From: JAITVM01 sp031551135
GTDB taxonomy: Bacteria; Bacillota; Clostridia; Lachnospirales; JAITVM01
Direction of reading: 5' to 3'
Length of the DNA: 64,000 bases
NCBI GenBank assembly: GCA_031551135.1
Contig: JAVBOA010000008.1
Location: forward strand, 1 to 64,000
The notes beneath the pieces were generated by a model. That model was not told the DNA's origin, made no database searches, and worked only from the letters and a program-made list of their open reading frames with translations. Below are positions 44,401 through 52,581 of this stretch, piece by piece (position 1 is the first letter of the stretch; the number at the start of each line of letters is the position of its first letter). The position numbers were made by a program, and so were the translations under genes.

Positions 44401-44817
44401 TTACTTTTGTGCTACAAAATTCCACATTACACCGAATTTATCAAAAACAACGCCTGCACAAGGGCTGTAAAAGGTTTCAGCTAAAGGCATTGCAATCCGG
44501 CCTTCTTCAGCCAAAACAGAAAATGCAAATTTAACTTCTTCGATACCGGTTTCCACGGCAATCGAAATTCTTTCCGATTCAGGGTCGTTCAGCGACTGTC
44601 CCGGGCCGCAATCCGAAAGCCGAATAAAATCGTCGCCGAATTTCATAGTCGCCTGTACGACTTTATCTTTATAATCATCCGGAATCGGGAAATTCGGATT
44701 AGCAGGAAGTCCTGAAAATCTCAAAATCTGCATAGTTTCGGTTTTAAACGCACGCTTGTAAAGCTCAATAGCTTCCGAACAATTTCCTTTAAACGTTAAG
44801 TACGGTCTTAATTTCAT
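44401..44817 (-). CDS. VOC-family protein, PhnB-like
   Basis: A 139-residue glyoxalase-fold protein of the PhnB/3-demethylubiquinone-methyltransferase-like VOC group. Visible motifs are LRPYLTFKGNCSEAIELYKRAFKTE, VVQATMKFGDDFIRLSDCGPG, and the C-terminal FYSPCAGVVFDKFGVMWNF. Substrate is unknown. The start ATG 44817 follows AGAGGAAAA; an in-frame start at 44841 overlaps the end of pyrI and has no ribosome-binding site. It is the last gene after pyrBI, 20 bases downstream, so probably co-transcribed without a clear pathway link. Confidence 0.87.
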   Translation of the reverse strand: MKLRPYLTFKGNCSEAIELYKRAFKTETMQILRFSGLPANPNFPIPDDYKDKVVQATMKFGDDFIRLSDCGPGQSLNDPESERISIAVETGIEEVKFAFSVLAEEGRIAMPLAETFYSPCAGVVFDKFGVMWNFVAQK

Positions 44818-44837
44818 ATGTTTTCCTCTTTTCGTAT

Positions 44838-45266
44838 TCAACTGTATTTTTGACTCTTTTGTTCGCAGTACATGCAGCGGTAAGTTTGCTTTTCTTCATT
44901 AACAAGCTTAAAAACATGGACAATCTCTTGCTCGATAGAAGTTATACATCTTGGGTTTTTGCATTTTATTACATTGCTTAACGATTCGGGCAAAGTCAGT
45001 TTTTTCTTATCGATTATCTGACCGTTATCAATAATATTTACGGTAACATTCGGGGTTATATATCCCAAAGCCTCGAAATTTATATCAATAACATTTTCAA
45101 TCTTAATCATATCTTTTTTGCCCATTTTTTTGGATTTTACATTTTTTATAATGGCAATACTGCAATCCAGTTCTTCCATATTCAAGAGATTATAAATTTC
45201 CATTGATTTTTTTGCTTTAATATGGTCAATAACTATACCTTTTTCTATACTATCAATACTAAGCAT
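44838..45266 (-). CDS. pyrI: Aspartate carbamoyltransferase regulatory subunit PyrI
   Basis: Allosteric subunit that binds ATP/CTP and assembles with PyrB into the 12-subunit enzyme. The 142-residue protein has the N-terminal allosteric domain (GIVIDHIKAKKSMEIYNLL, IKNVKSKKMGKKDMIKIE) and the zinc domain with four cysteines (CKNPRC and CMYC near the C-terminus) that contacts PyrB. The start ATG lies inside the end of pyrB (8-base overlap), so translation is coupled. The presence of PyrI marks this as the E. coli/archaeal-type ATCase, distinct from the second pyrB-like gene 10 kb away. Confidence 0.95.
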   Translation of the reverse strand: MLSIDSIEKGIVIDHIKAKKSMEIYNLLNMEELDCSIAIIKNVKSKKMGKKDMIKIENVIDINFEALGYITPNVTVNIIDNGQIIDKKKLTLPESLSNVIKCKNPRCITSIEQEIVHVFKLVNEEKQTYRCMYCEQKSQKYS

Positions 45267-46182
45267 TTATTTCAACCCCTAACATTTTTAATATTAACGC
45301 CATTCTGATGAATTTTCCGTATCTTACCTGATCAAAATATTTCGCGCGCGGATCCGCGTCAACTTCTTTGGAAATCTCGTTCACTCGCGGCAGCGGATGC
45401 ATGATTACTAAATCTTCTTTAGAATTCGTAAGTTTATTTTTATCGAGGATATACAAATCCTTCAAGCGCACATAATCCTCCTCATTAAAAAATCTTTCCT
45501 TTTGCACTCGAGTCATATATAAAATATCGAGCATAGGCATAGATTCTTCTAGGTTTGTCGTTTGGACATATTCAATTTTATTAGGTTTTATATATTGATC
45601 GATTAGATAAGATGGAATTTTAAGTTCTTCCGGTGATATAAATATAAATTTGTTATTTGGATATGATGAAAGGGATTTTACTAAAGAATGAACCGTACGG
45701 CCGAACATTAAATCTCCGCATAAACCGATTGTTAAATTTTCCAATTTTCCTTTTGATGAAACAATAGTTAAAATATCGGTAAGAGTCTGGGTTGGATGAG
45801 AATGACCGCCGTCTCCGGCATTGATAACAGGAATTTTAGAATATTGAGAAGCAACTAATGCAGAGCCTTCTTTTGGATGTCTGATAACAGCTATGTCCGC
45901 ATATTCGGAAACAGTGCGTATTGTATCGGCAATACTTTCGCCCTTAACAGCCGAGCTGGAGTCCGCTGTCGAAAAACCAATAACAGAGCCGCCCAAGCTA
46001 AACATGGCCGATTCGAAACTTAGTCTTGTACGCGTACTTGCCTCATAAAACAAAGTAGCTAAAATTTTCCCCCTGCAAAGTGAAGAATATTTTTCGGGTT
46101 TTTTAATAATATCTTCCGCAATCTCCACAAGCTCGTTAATCTGTTGAAAATTCAACTCAGATGAATCCAATAAGTGTTTCAT
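45259..46182 (-). CDS. pyrB: Aspartate carbamoyltransferase catalytic subunit PyrB
   Basis: Condenses carbamoyl phosphate with aspartate, the committed step of pyrimidine synthesis. All catalytic motifs are intact in the 307-residue chain: STRTRLSFE (carbamoyl-phosphate loop), SSSAVKGES with the essential lysine, RHPKEGSA, HSHPTQTLTD with the catalytic histidine, GRTVHSLVKSL, MTRVQKERF and HPLPRVNEI. The start is ATG 46182 behind TTGGAGGAATGTT; a longer frame upstream would add unconserved residues. It overlaps pyrI, forming pyrBI. The 5' leader contains a hairpin followed by a T9 run. Confidence 0.96.
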   Translation of the reverse strand: MKHLLDSSELNFQQINELVEIAEDIIKKPEKYSSLCRGKILATLFYEASTRTRLSFESAMFSLGGSVIGFSTADSSSAVKGESIADTIRTVSEYADIAVIRHPKEGSALVASQYSKIPVINAGDGGHSHPTQTLTDILTIVSSKGKLENLTIGLCGDLMFGRTVHSLVKSLSSYPNNKFIFISPEELKIPSYLIDQYIKPNKIEYVQTTNLEESMPMLDILYMTRVQKERFFNEEDYVRLKDLYILDKNKLTNSKEDLVIMHPLPRVNEISKEVDADPRAKYFDQVRYGKFIRMALILKMLGVEINA

Positions 46183-46288
46183 AACATTCCTCCAATAATA
46201 ATAGAACAAACATTCGGTTTTTGGACAAAAAAAAATACGGACTTTGCGTTTTGGCAAAGATATTTTTTTTCTTGAAATATGATATCAT
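46157..46288 (-). promoter_or_regulatory. Possible pyrBI leader ORF with hairpin and T9 tract (attenuator candidate)
   Basis: A hairpin CTTTGC/GCAAAG (46242-46259) followed by nine T on the minus strand (46227-46235) precedes pyrB. A 43-codon frame from ATG 46288 runs through hairpin and T tract (there encoding PYFFL) and ends 25 bases inside pyrB. The layout recalls UTP-sensing pyrBI attenuation in E. coli, but the stem is short, no good ribosome-binding site precedes the ATG, and the last U run is 6 bases from the stem. Confidence 0.3.
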
Positions 46289-46397
46289 AGATTTTCTAAA
46301 AATAAAATAGTTTTTTGTAATTTTAATATAAAAATTTTTACCGAAATTTATTATATTGAACAAATATCTATTTTATGCCACTTTCGGGATATCGATT

Positions 46398-46440
46398 AAA
46401 AAAGCACACCCATTCCGCTAATACCGCAGAATAAATGTGC
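46398..46440 (-). terminator. Terminator of the SNF2-SWIM operon
   Basis: In the minus-strand RNA GCACAUUUAUUCUGC pairs fully, with four G-U wobbles, with GCGGAAUGGGUGUGC around a 7-base loop (46404-46440), followed by a T6 run. The wobbles hide it in the DNA. Confidence 0.8.
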
Positions 46441-46462
46441 ATCTTTCTTCGTTAAAAATATT

Positions 46463-47170
46463 TTAAAGCCCGAAAATATCATCTATATCTTCGTCTTCAA
46501 TTACACGTTTTGATTTTTGTTCCGAATTTTTCATCATATTTTTAAGTTTTTCATCGACAGATTTTTTGATTAAATATTCAAAATCAATGCCTCTTAATTT
46601 AAAAAACAGAAGCGGGTCCTCATCGAATTTTGCTCCGATTGCAAATAAAACCGCCGAAACATGTTTGCACATGCTCGCCCAGTCCGGACAGGAACAAGAA
46701 AAATCAATTTCGCTGCTGCTCGGAAAAAGTCCGTTTTTCATAGTAAATAATTCCTGCAGCTCTATGGGAAATTTACCGGAAATTAATTCATCCAGATTGG
46801 ATATTTTATTGCTGCAAGCCGAAACTACTCTGTTCCAATCCCGCTGACTCATTACTTCAATATCTACTCTGACTTTATACGGAGTATTGCTACTTCCCAT
46901 AACTAAAGCTTCCACAATTCCGGGATATATTTTCAAATCAATAACAAATCCGTTTTTTACATAAGACCTTCCTCTGTCGATTCTGTTCGAATAATCGGCG
47001 TAATTTTCCAGATTTTTATTCCACGAAATTCCCCACCATTTTGTTGCAATTTTACTACCCTCGATAATTACAGGCGAAATATCGGGATTCTTTTTTCGTA
47101 GCTTTTCAATCTGTTTCTGTGCATTTAATTTTTTTTGACCGACCGGAATATATTCATAAAAATCATACAT
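46463..47170 (-). CDS. SWIM zinc-finger protein (YwqB-like)
   Basis: A 235-residue protein with a C-terminal-half SWIM zinc finger, CSCPDWASMCKHVSAVLFAIG (CxCx-n-CxH) near residues 158-178, and a conserved N-terminal part containing KIATKWWGISWNKNLENYADYSNRIDRGRSYVKNGFVIDLKI. SWIM domains bind DNA or proteins. It begins 3 bases after the SNF2 helicase stop and is clearly co-transcribed. The same pairing occurs as ywqA-ywqB in Bacillus subtilis (known synteny), so the two products probably act together on DNA. A terminator follows. Confidence 0.88.
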   Translation of the reverse strand: MYDFYEYIPVGQKKLNAQKQIEKLRKKNPDISPVIIEGSKIATKWWGISWNKNLENYADYSNRIDRGRSYVKNGFVIDLKIYPGIVEALVMGSSNTPYKVRVDIEVMSQRDWNRVVSACSNKISNLDELISGKFPIELQELFTMKNGLFPSSSEIDFSCSCPDWASMCKHVSAVLFAIGAKFDEDPLLFFKLRGIDFEYLIKKSVDEKLKNMMKNSEQKSKRVIEDEDIDDIFGL

Positions 47171-47173
47171 ATT

Positions 47174-49795
47174 CTAAACCACCTCTAATTTAAACAGCTT
47201 CATAAGATCATCATTACTTAGCTCGGTGATCCAATTTTCTTCACTTTTCGCGATTATTTCTCCCGCAAGTTTTTGCTTGTCGTTTATCATTTTATCGATT
47301 TTTTCTTCAATCGTTCCTGTCGTTATCATTTTATGCACCATAACGTTTTTCGCCTGCCCGATACGGAAAACACGATCCGTTGCCTGATTTTCTATCGCAG
47401 GATTCCACCATCTGTCGAAATGTATTACATGATTCGCTTTAACGAGATTCAATCCGACACCGCCGGCTTTTAATGATAAGACCATATACGGTACATATTC
47501 ATCTCCCTGAAATTTTTCTACGATTTCAGTACGTTTTTTTACCGCCGTTCCGCCGTGCAGCGAAAGTCCGCGCCTGCCGAATATTTTTTCCAGATAATCT
47601 ACCAAAGGCTCTACCATTTCTCTGAACTGCGTAAAGATCAGAACGCTCTCCCGTTTTTCGCGGATTGTCTCACAAATTTCAGCTAATTTTTCAAATTTAC
47701 CGCTATATTCTTCTGCAAATTTTGCCTGCCCGTTAAATTGGTCGGGATGATTGCAAATCTGTTTGAATTTAACAATACTAGCCAAAACTATGCCTTTGCG
47801 CTGTATTCCTTCGGCTGAATAGATGCTGTGCTCTATTTCTTTAACTAATTTATTATACAATACAACCTGTTTTTTGCTGAGTCCCGCATAATCGAAAATC
47901 TCAATTTTATCCGGCAAATCACTGATTATGCTCTTGTCCGTTTTCAATCTTCTTAAAATAAAAGGACTTATTATATTTTTCAAATTGGAGTAGTTTTCAT
48001 TCTCTGACATATTTTTAATCAAAGTGGAAAATTCTTTATTTGTGCCCAAAAGCCCTTTGTTCAAGAAATCAAAAATTGACCACAAATCCGAGAGCTTGTT
48101 TTCTATCGGAGTTCCTGTCATTGCGATTTTAAAATCAGCCTTGATCTCTTTAACGGCTTTTGTTTGTTTTGTAGACGGATTTTTAATCGCCTGCGCCTCG
48201 TCCAAAATCAGTATGTCCCATTTGTTTTCTCTAAGTTTTTCAAGCTTTAAAGCCATTCCGTAAGTTGTTATAAATAAATCGGCGTTTTCAAAATCCAGCT
48301 CTGTTTTGTTTCCGTGCAAAATATTATATTTTATCAGCGGCGCAAATTTCATCAGTTCTTTTTCCCAGTTACCGATTAATGAAGCCGGTATTATTAACAA
48401 CGCTTTAAAATCTCTCCTTTGACGGATATATTCCAAAAACGCAATTATCTGAACAGTTTTTCCAAGTCCCATATCGTCCGCCAAAAGTGCTCCGAATTTT
48501 AAATTGTTCATCATCGTCAGCCAGCTAAATCCCGATTGTTGATAATGCCTTAAATCAGCTTTAAAATCACTGCCGATTTTTAGATTTTTATTGACTTCCG
48601 GAGCACTTAGGCTTTTTTTCAGATTTTCCATCCATTCACCGCTTTTAATCTCGATGTCTAAATCCGAATCTTCGTCTTGAAATAAAAGTTTATTCGGATT
48701 CAACTGCATGCGCATTGCATCCGCAAAGCTCAATCCATCGCCGTCCGCTAATTCATTTGCTCTTTCAAAGGCCTCCAAAGCCGCTTTCAGCTTTTCTTGG
48801 TCTACTTCTATCCACTTTCCTTTTATAAAATAAAGTCCGTTTGTTTTGCTAATCAAATCTTCAATTTCTTCTTTTGTAAAGCTCTCGTCTCTAAAATAAA
48901 TTTCAGGTCTGAAACTCAAAATCGCATCCAGCCCGACAGCAGACGGCGGCTGCTCACCAATCGCAACCGAAACCCTGAGCATATTGGATTTTTTACGCCA
49001 CCAATCGGGAATACGGCATAATATTCCGCTTTCTTCATACAGCGGCACTTCTTTTAAAAACTCGAAAGCATCTTCTTTTCCGAATTTCAGAGGCGAAAAT
49101 ATTTCTCCGCTTTCGATTAAATCGGATAAAAAATCACTTTTGTCCGCCGCCTGACTAACAGAAGATAGGAGCTTAAGCAATAAATCCCGTTGGTTTTGAA
49201 ATTCCAGAAGTGCGTTTTTCAGCGGAATATGATTCGATTTCATTTCAGCTTTTTCGGTAGAATATGTAGCCAAAAATGCGAACGGATAATCATCCGATTT
49301 GCTTTCAACCAAATGAAAGAAAACCCGTCCGAAAATTTTGGTTTGATTATTGATTGATTTTAAAAAATCCTGAACTGTCCCGCCGAATTTCGCAAGCTCC
49401 GATTCAAAAACTTCGGACAATTTCGTCCATTGAGTCTTTATCCAATTTATGCTTATATATTCCATGCCTATAGCAAAAGGCATTTCTTTCATAAGACTAT
49501 AAGCATCAAAATCTTCAATCATGCTTGGCTTTTTTGTAAATTCAATTGCGGGATTTTGTGAAATATACTCAATAAATCTAAAACTAAGTTTATGGATAAA
49601 GCTCAAGGATGGCGAAATATCCCTTGGTCTTGAAGCGAATCCAAAATAAAACAAAGTTTTGTTCTGATTATTTTTAAAATCCTCAAAAAATTTATCATCT
49701 GCATAGTAATTTTTATTGCCGGTTGTCTCGTAGTCAATCGAAAATCCGTCTTCTGTAAAATATACAATGAGTTCTTTATTCAAAATTCCCACCAT
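47174..49795 (-). CDS. SNF2/SWI2-family DNA translocase (YwqA-like)
   Basis: ATP-driven double-stranded DNA translocase, possibly involved in repair or remodelling. The 873 residues have an N-terminal SNF2-associated region (about 1-400) and the helicase core: DLRHYQQSGFSWL, ADDMGLGKTVQIIAFLE (motif I), LIIPASLIGNWEKE (Ia), LILDEAQAIKN (II, DEAQ), MTGTPIENKLSDLW (III), then VLIFTQFREM, LHGGTAVKKR, LSLKAGGVGLNLVKANHVIHFDRWWNPAIENQATDRVFRIGQ (V-VI). The start is uncertain: ATG 49795 or TTG 49783, the latter better placed behind GGTGGGA. Operon with the SWIM protein. Confidence 0.9.
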   Translation of the reverse strand: MVGILNKELIVYFTEDGFSIDYETTGNKNYYADDKFFEDFKNNQNKTLFYFGFASRPRDISPSLSFIHKLSFRFIEYISQNPAIEFTKKPSMIEDFDAYSLMKEMPFAIGMEYISINWIKTQWTKLSEVFESELAKFGGTVQDFLKSINNQTKIFGRVFFHLVESKSDDYPFAFLATYSTEKAEMKSNHIPLKNALLEFQNQRDLLLKLLSSVSQAADKSDFLSDLIESGEIFSPLKFGKEDAFEFLKEVPLYEESGILCRIPDWWRKKSNMLRVSVAIGEQPPSAVGLDAILSFRPEIYFRDESFTKEEIEDLISKTNGLYFIKGKWIEVDQEKLKAALEAFERANELADGDGLSFADAMRMQLNPNKLLFQDEDSDLDIEIKSGEWMENLKKSLSAPEVNKNLKIGSDFKADLRHYQQSGFSWLTMMNNLKFGALLADDMGLGKTVQIIAFLEYIRQRRDFKALLIIPASLIGNWEKELMKFAPLIKYNILHGNKTELDFENADLFITTYGMALKLEKLRENKWDILILDEAQAIKNPSTKQTKAVKEIKADFKIAMTGTPIENKLSDLWSIFDFLNKGLLGTNKEFSTLIKNMSENENYSNLKNIISPFILRRLKTDKSIISDLPDKIEIFDYAGLSKKQVVLYNKLVKEIEHSIYSAEGIQRKGIVLASIVKFKQICNHPDQFNGQAKFAEEYSGKFEKLAEICETIREKRESVLIFTQFREMVEPLVDYLEKIFGRRGLSLHGGTAVKKRTEIVEKFQGDEYVPYMVLSLKAGGVGLNLVKANHVIHFDRWWNPAIENQATDRVFRIGQAKNVMVHKMITTGTIEEKIDKMINDKQKLAGEIIAKSEENWITELSNDDLMKLFKLEVV

Positions 49796-49821
49796 TCCTA
49801 CTACTTTTTCATACTATTTTA

Positions 49822-49833
49822 TACTATTTCCAA
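49822..49833 (+). repeat. Isolated MITE end
   Basis: TTA followed by TACTATTTCCA matches one MITE end; a second, shorter TACTATTTT begins 10 bases upstream at 49812. No partner end is nearby. Probably a decayed insertion just upstream of the SNF2 gene. Confidence 0.4.
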
Positions 49834-49853
49834 GCTTAAAAAAAGAATAATTT

Positions 49854-51314
49854 CTATAAATCTATAAATTTATTTGCGATTTTGTTGACAAAAACTTCGT
49901 CGTGCTCCACAAAAATCATTGTAGGCTCAGAAAATAAAATCATTTCTTCAATTTGGATTTTTGAAAAAACATCCACATAGTTCAGCGGTTCGTCCCAGAT
50001 ATATAAATTAGCTTCTTCGCAAATCGATTTTGCGACTAAAACTTTTTTGCGCTGACCTTCGGAATAATCTTCGATATTCATATCAAATAATTTTCTTTCG
50101 AAGTCCAATTTTCGTAAAATGGTTTTAAAATAAGTTTCATCCAAATTATTCACTTGTGCAAAATTTTTTAAATCGCTGCTTAAATTTGAAGTAATTTGTG
50201 TGATATAAGAAATTTTAATCGACGGCGGTATTTTCAATTCTCCGGAAAAATCCATTTCATCTCCGGCGATAAGCTTAATCAAAGACGATTTTCCCGAGCC
50301 GTTTTTTCCGCGCACCGCAATTCGATCACCTTTAAATAAATCAAAAGAAAGATTATCAAAAACTTTATTTTCGCCGTAAAAAATCGATATATTTTTTGCA
50401 GATATCAAATTTGTTTTATGATATTCAATATATTTTAGCGTTAAATCTTCATAAGAATCTATATTTTTCATCAAAGAAGATTTTTCTTCGATAGCTTTAT
50501 TTTTGCGCTTTTCGATATTTTTCGAACGCTTCATCATTTTTGCCGCCTGATGCCCGACAAAGCCACGGTCATAAACTCCCTGCCCGATTTTGCTGCTTTC
50601 AATTTTATCCGACCACTGCGCCGTTCTTCGGGCTGATTGCTCAAGCTTTCTTACTTCTTTTTTTAGTTTTTTATTTTTTTCGATTTCATATTCGTCCTGC
50701 TGCTGTTTATTTTGATAATAAGTCGAGAAATTTCCTTTTTGCAATTCGATATTCGCACGGTTTATCGATAAAATATAATCCACGCAATTATCCAAAAAAT
50801 CACGGTCATGCGAGACAACAATAAAACCCTGCTTTGATTTCAAATAATCGCATACAGTTTTTCGCCCCAGGATATCCAAATGATTCGTCGGCTCGTCTAT
50901 CAACAAAAAATTATTCTGCTTTATAAACATTGCCGCAAGCATTGTCTTTGTTCTTTCGCCCAGACTCAAGGTTTCAAAAGGACGGTATAAAATTTCTTCA
51001 TCTACCGATAAAAGCGAAAGCTCTTTTATAATTTCCCATTCCTGCAAGTTTGGATTTAGCTCAAAAAGTGCATCAATTGTATTTTTCGAAATATTCCGAA
51101 TTTCAAACGGGAAATAATCGAAATTTATTGAGCAATCGATTTTTCCCTTGTATTCCAATTCTGAATTTAAAATCTTCAATAAAGTGGTTTTGCCGCGCCC
51201 GTTGCGCCCGACTAAGCCGAGTTTCCAATTAGAATCTATTTGCAGATTAACATTTTCAAAAATATCGTTAAATCCGTAAGCAAACGATAGATTTTTTATT
51301 GATATCAATGACAT
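49854..51314 (-). CDS. ABC-F ribosomal protection protein, Lsa-like
   Basis: Cytosolic twin-ABC ATPase of the antibiotic-resistance ABC-F group, which displaces lincosamides, pleuromutilins and streptogramin A from the ribosome (known of Lsa). 486 residues. ABC1 has Walker A GRNGRGKTTLL (about 36) and signature LSLGERTK, then DEPTNHLD. The interdomain linker (about 190-300) is long and basic with SDKIESSKIGQGVYDRGFVGHQAAKMMKRSKNIEKR, a pattern of Lsa-type proteins. ABC2 has GKNGSGKSSLI, YSEGQRKKV and DEPLNYVD. There are no membrane helices. ATG follows TTGGGGTGATTTT. Its leader is a complete ribosome-dependent attenuator, which supports a resistance role. Confidence 0.88.
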   Translation of the reverse strand: MSLISIKNLSFAYGFNDIFENVNLQIDSNWKLGLVGRNGRGKTTLLKILNSELEYKGKIDCSINFDYFPFEIRNISKNTIDALFELNPNLQEWEIIKELSLLSVDEEILYRPFETLSLGERTKTMLAAMFIKQNNFLLIDEPTNHLDILGRKTVCDYLKSKQGFIVVSHDRDFLDNCVDYILSINRANIELQKGNFSTYYQNKQQQDEYEIEKNKKLKKEVRKLEQSARRTAQWSDKIESSKIGQGVYDRGFVGHQAAKMMKRSKNIEKRKNKAIEEKSSLMKNIDSYEDLTLKYIEYHKTNLISAKNISIFYGENKVFDNLSFDLFKGDRIAVRGKNGSGKSSLIKLIAGDEMDFSGELKIPPSIKISYITQITSNLSSDLKNFAQVNNLDETYFKTILRKLDFERKLFDMNIEDYSEGQRKKVLVAKSICEEANLYIWDEPLNYVDVFSKIQIEEMILFSEPTMIFVEHDEVFVNKIANKFIDL

Positions 51315-51337
51315 AAAATCACCCCAAAATTTGTATT

Positions 51338-51370
51338 AAAAAAGCCATAGAAAAACATTATTCCTATGGC
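51338..51370 (-). terminator. Attenuator terminator in the ABC-F leader
   Basis: GCCATAG (51364-51370, minus strand) pairs with CTATGGC (51344-51350) and is followed by TTTTTT, 24-30 bases before the ABC-F start. Its loop (AGGAATAATGTTTTT, 51351-51365) can instead pair with an upstream segment at 51425-51439. Confidence 0.82.
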
Positions 51371-51424
51371 GTAAATACAAAATTCGGGTTAGCAAATTTT
51401 AAAATAAAATCATAATAAAACAAA

Positions 51425-51444
51425 AGGAATAATATTTTTCTCGC
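51425..51444 (-). promoter_or_regulatory. Switching segment of the ABC-F attenuator
   Basis: GCGAGAAAAATATTATTCC pairs either with the leader-peptide coding segment (16 bp, one wobble, a 2-base bulge) or with the terminator loop (15 bp, one G-U). These are mutually exclusive anti-antiterminator and antiterminator structures. Confidence 0.75.
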
Positions 51445-51487
51445 TTGGTTTTTTTGCACGCAAATAAAACCATTTAAATTATTAAAA

Positions 51488-51508
51488 TTAGCAAGAAAAA
51501 TTATTCAT
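51488..51508 (-). CDS. Six-residue leader peptide MNNFSC of the ABC-F attenuator
   Basis: ATG-AAT-AAT-TTT-TCT-TGC-TAA follows the strong ribosome-binding site AAAGGAG (51517-51523) at 8 bases. It is far too short to be an ordinary gene, but its codons form the 5' arm of the regulatory stem. A ribosome stalled here by an antibiotic would free the switching segment and allow read-through into the ABC-F gene. A TATAAT box (51570-51575) lies about 60 bases upstream. Confidence 0.75.
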   Translation of the reverse strand: MNNFSC

Positions 51509-51569
51509 TCTTTCAGCTCCTTTTGTTGTGATAAATCAATATCGTTTCAAAGCGCAATTCCGCTTCATA

Positions 51570-51575
51570 ATTATA
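51570..51575 (-). promoter_or_regulatory. -10 box of the ABC-F transcript
   Basis: A perfect TATAAT on the minus strand, about 60 bases before the leader-peptide start. The matching -35 is poor (CACCGA-like). Confidence 0.45.
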
Positions 51576-51598
51576 TTAATATAAAATTCTTTCGGTGT

Positions 51599-52486
51599 CT
51601 ATACCAATCTCTTAATAATATCCTCACGTTCGCCTTCCAATAAATCAATTACCGGTATTTCTATCATAGTATACGCACCCGGTTTTTGTTTCAAAGAAGC
51701 TCTGGCGCAAGCGACCATTACTTGAGATGTCAAAGCGGGATTATTTATTTTCATATTGAAATCAAAAAGCTGATTGTCCGTCATTCCCGAAACACCCTTG
51801 CGCTGCATATTAACGCCGTGACCTTTATCAATATATTTATTTACATCATCGACTTGGATTACATGCGTTTCGTCATGTATAAAATAATCATCCGATTTTA
51901 TAGCATCAGCTATTGATTTAAAATCTATATTCGGATATGTCTCAACATAAACAATTCGTCTATGAACTCCCGTTCCTGTCGGAATCGTAACCGATATTGC
52001 ATCTTTAACGCCCTCTATCGCGCGCACGGCTACCGAATGTCCCATGCTCATTCCCGGACCGAAATTTGTATAAGTAATTCCTCTAGGTGCGCAGGCCTCC
52101 AAAAGCGTTCTGACTATCGAGTCACTGCCCGGGTCCCAGCCGGCGGAAATTACCGCAACCGAATTATTTTTCTCAGCGACTTCATTTAAATTTTTTCGTA
52201 ATCCAATAATGTCTCCGTGGATATCGAAACTGTCTATAGTATTAATACCCATTTCAAGATATTTTTTTGCATTATCAAAAACTGCTCTTGTCGGAGTGCA
52301 TAAAAGCGCAACATCAACTTTTCCAAGTTCCTTGATATCCGTAACTATATTTAAATCATCGATTTTTGTATCTTTACTGCGTCTGACAACCCCCACAAGC
52401 TCCATATCCGAAGCCGCCTGAACAGCTTGTACTGCGTATTTTCCTATATTACCGTAACCCACTATCGCAACTTTAATTTTATCCAT
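51599..52486 (-). CDS. ddh: meso-Diaminopimelate dehydrogenase
   Basis: NADPH-dependent one-step conversion of tetrahydrodipicolinate and ammonia to meso-diaminopimelate for lysine and peptidoglycan. The 295-residue protein has the Rossmann start VAIVGYGNIGKYAVQAV, VGVVRRS, LCTPTR, TIDSFDIHGDI, SAGWDPGSDSIVRTLLEACAPRGITYTNFGPGMSMGHSVAVRAI, and HRRIVYVE, all characteristic of Ddh. The true start is ATG 52486 behind AAAAGGAG; the longer frame from 52522 lies upstream of the ribosome-binding site. It stands alone between MITE copy I and the ABC-F leader. No lysine riboswitch is seen. Confidence 0.94.
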   Translation of the reverse strand: MDKIKVAIVGYGNIGKYAVQAVQAASDMELVGVVRRSKDTKIDDLNIVTDIKELGKVDVALLCTPTRAVFDNAKKYLEMGINTIDSFDIHGDIIGLRKNLNEVAEKNNSVAVISAGWDPGSDSIVRTLLEACAPRGITYTNFGPGMSMGHSVAVRAIEGVKDAISVTIPTGTGVHRRIVYVETYPNIDFKSIADAIKSDDYFIHDETHVIQVDDVNKYIDKGHGVNMQRKGVSGMTDNQLFDFNMKINNPALTSQVMVACARASLKQKPGAYTMIEIPVIDLLEGEREDIIKRLV

Positions 52487-52581
52487 AATTAACTCCTTTT
52501 TGTTGAATTTAAAGCTTAACATCTTTGCAGTATAATTATACGATAAAATTAATCATTAATAAATTATTTTTTTTTAAGTTA

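Noticed and set aside
46289..46363. 68-residue gene upstream of pyrB (frame 46157-46363)
   Set aside because: The N-terminal part has no ribosome-binding site and is AT-rich. Only the shorter part from 46288 is kept, as a possible leader ORF.
52487..52581. Lysine riboswitch upstream of ddh
   Set aside because: Only about 95 bases precede the MITE and none of the conserved lysine-aptamer segments is present.
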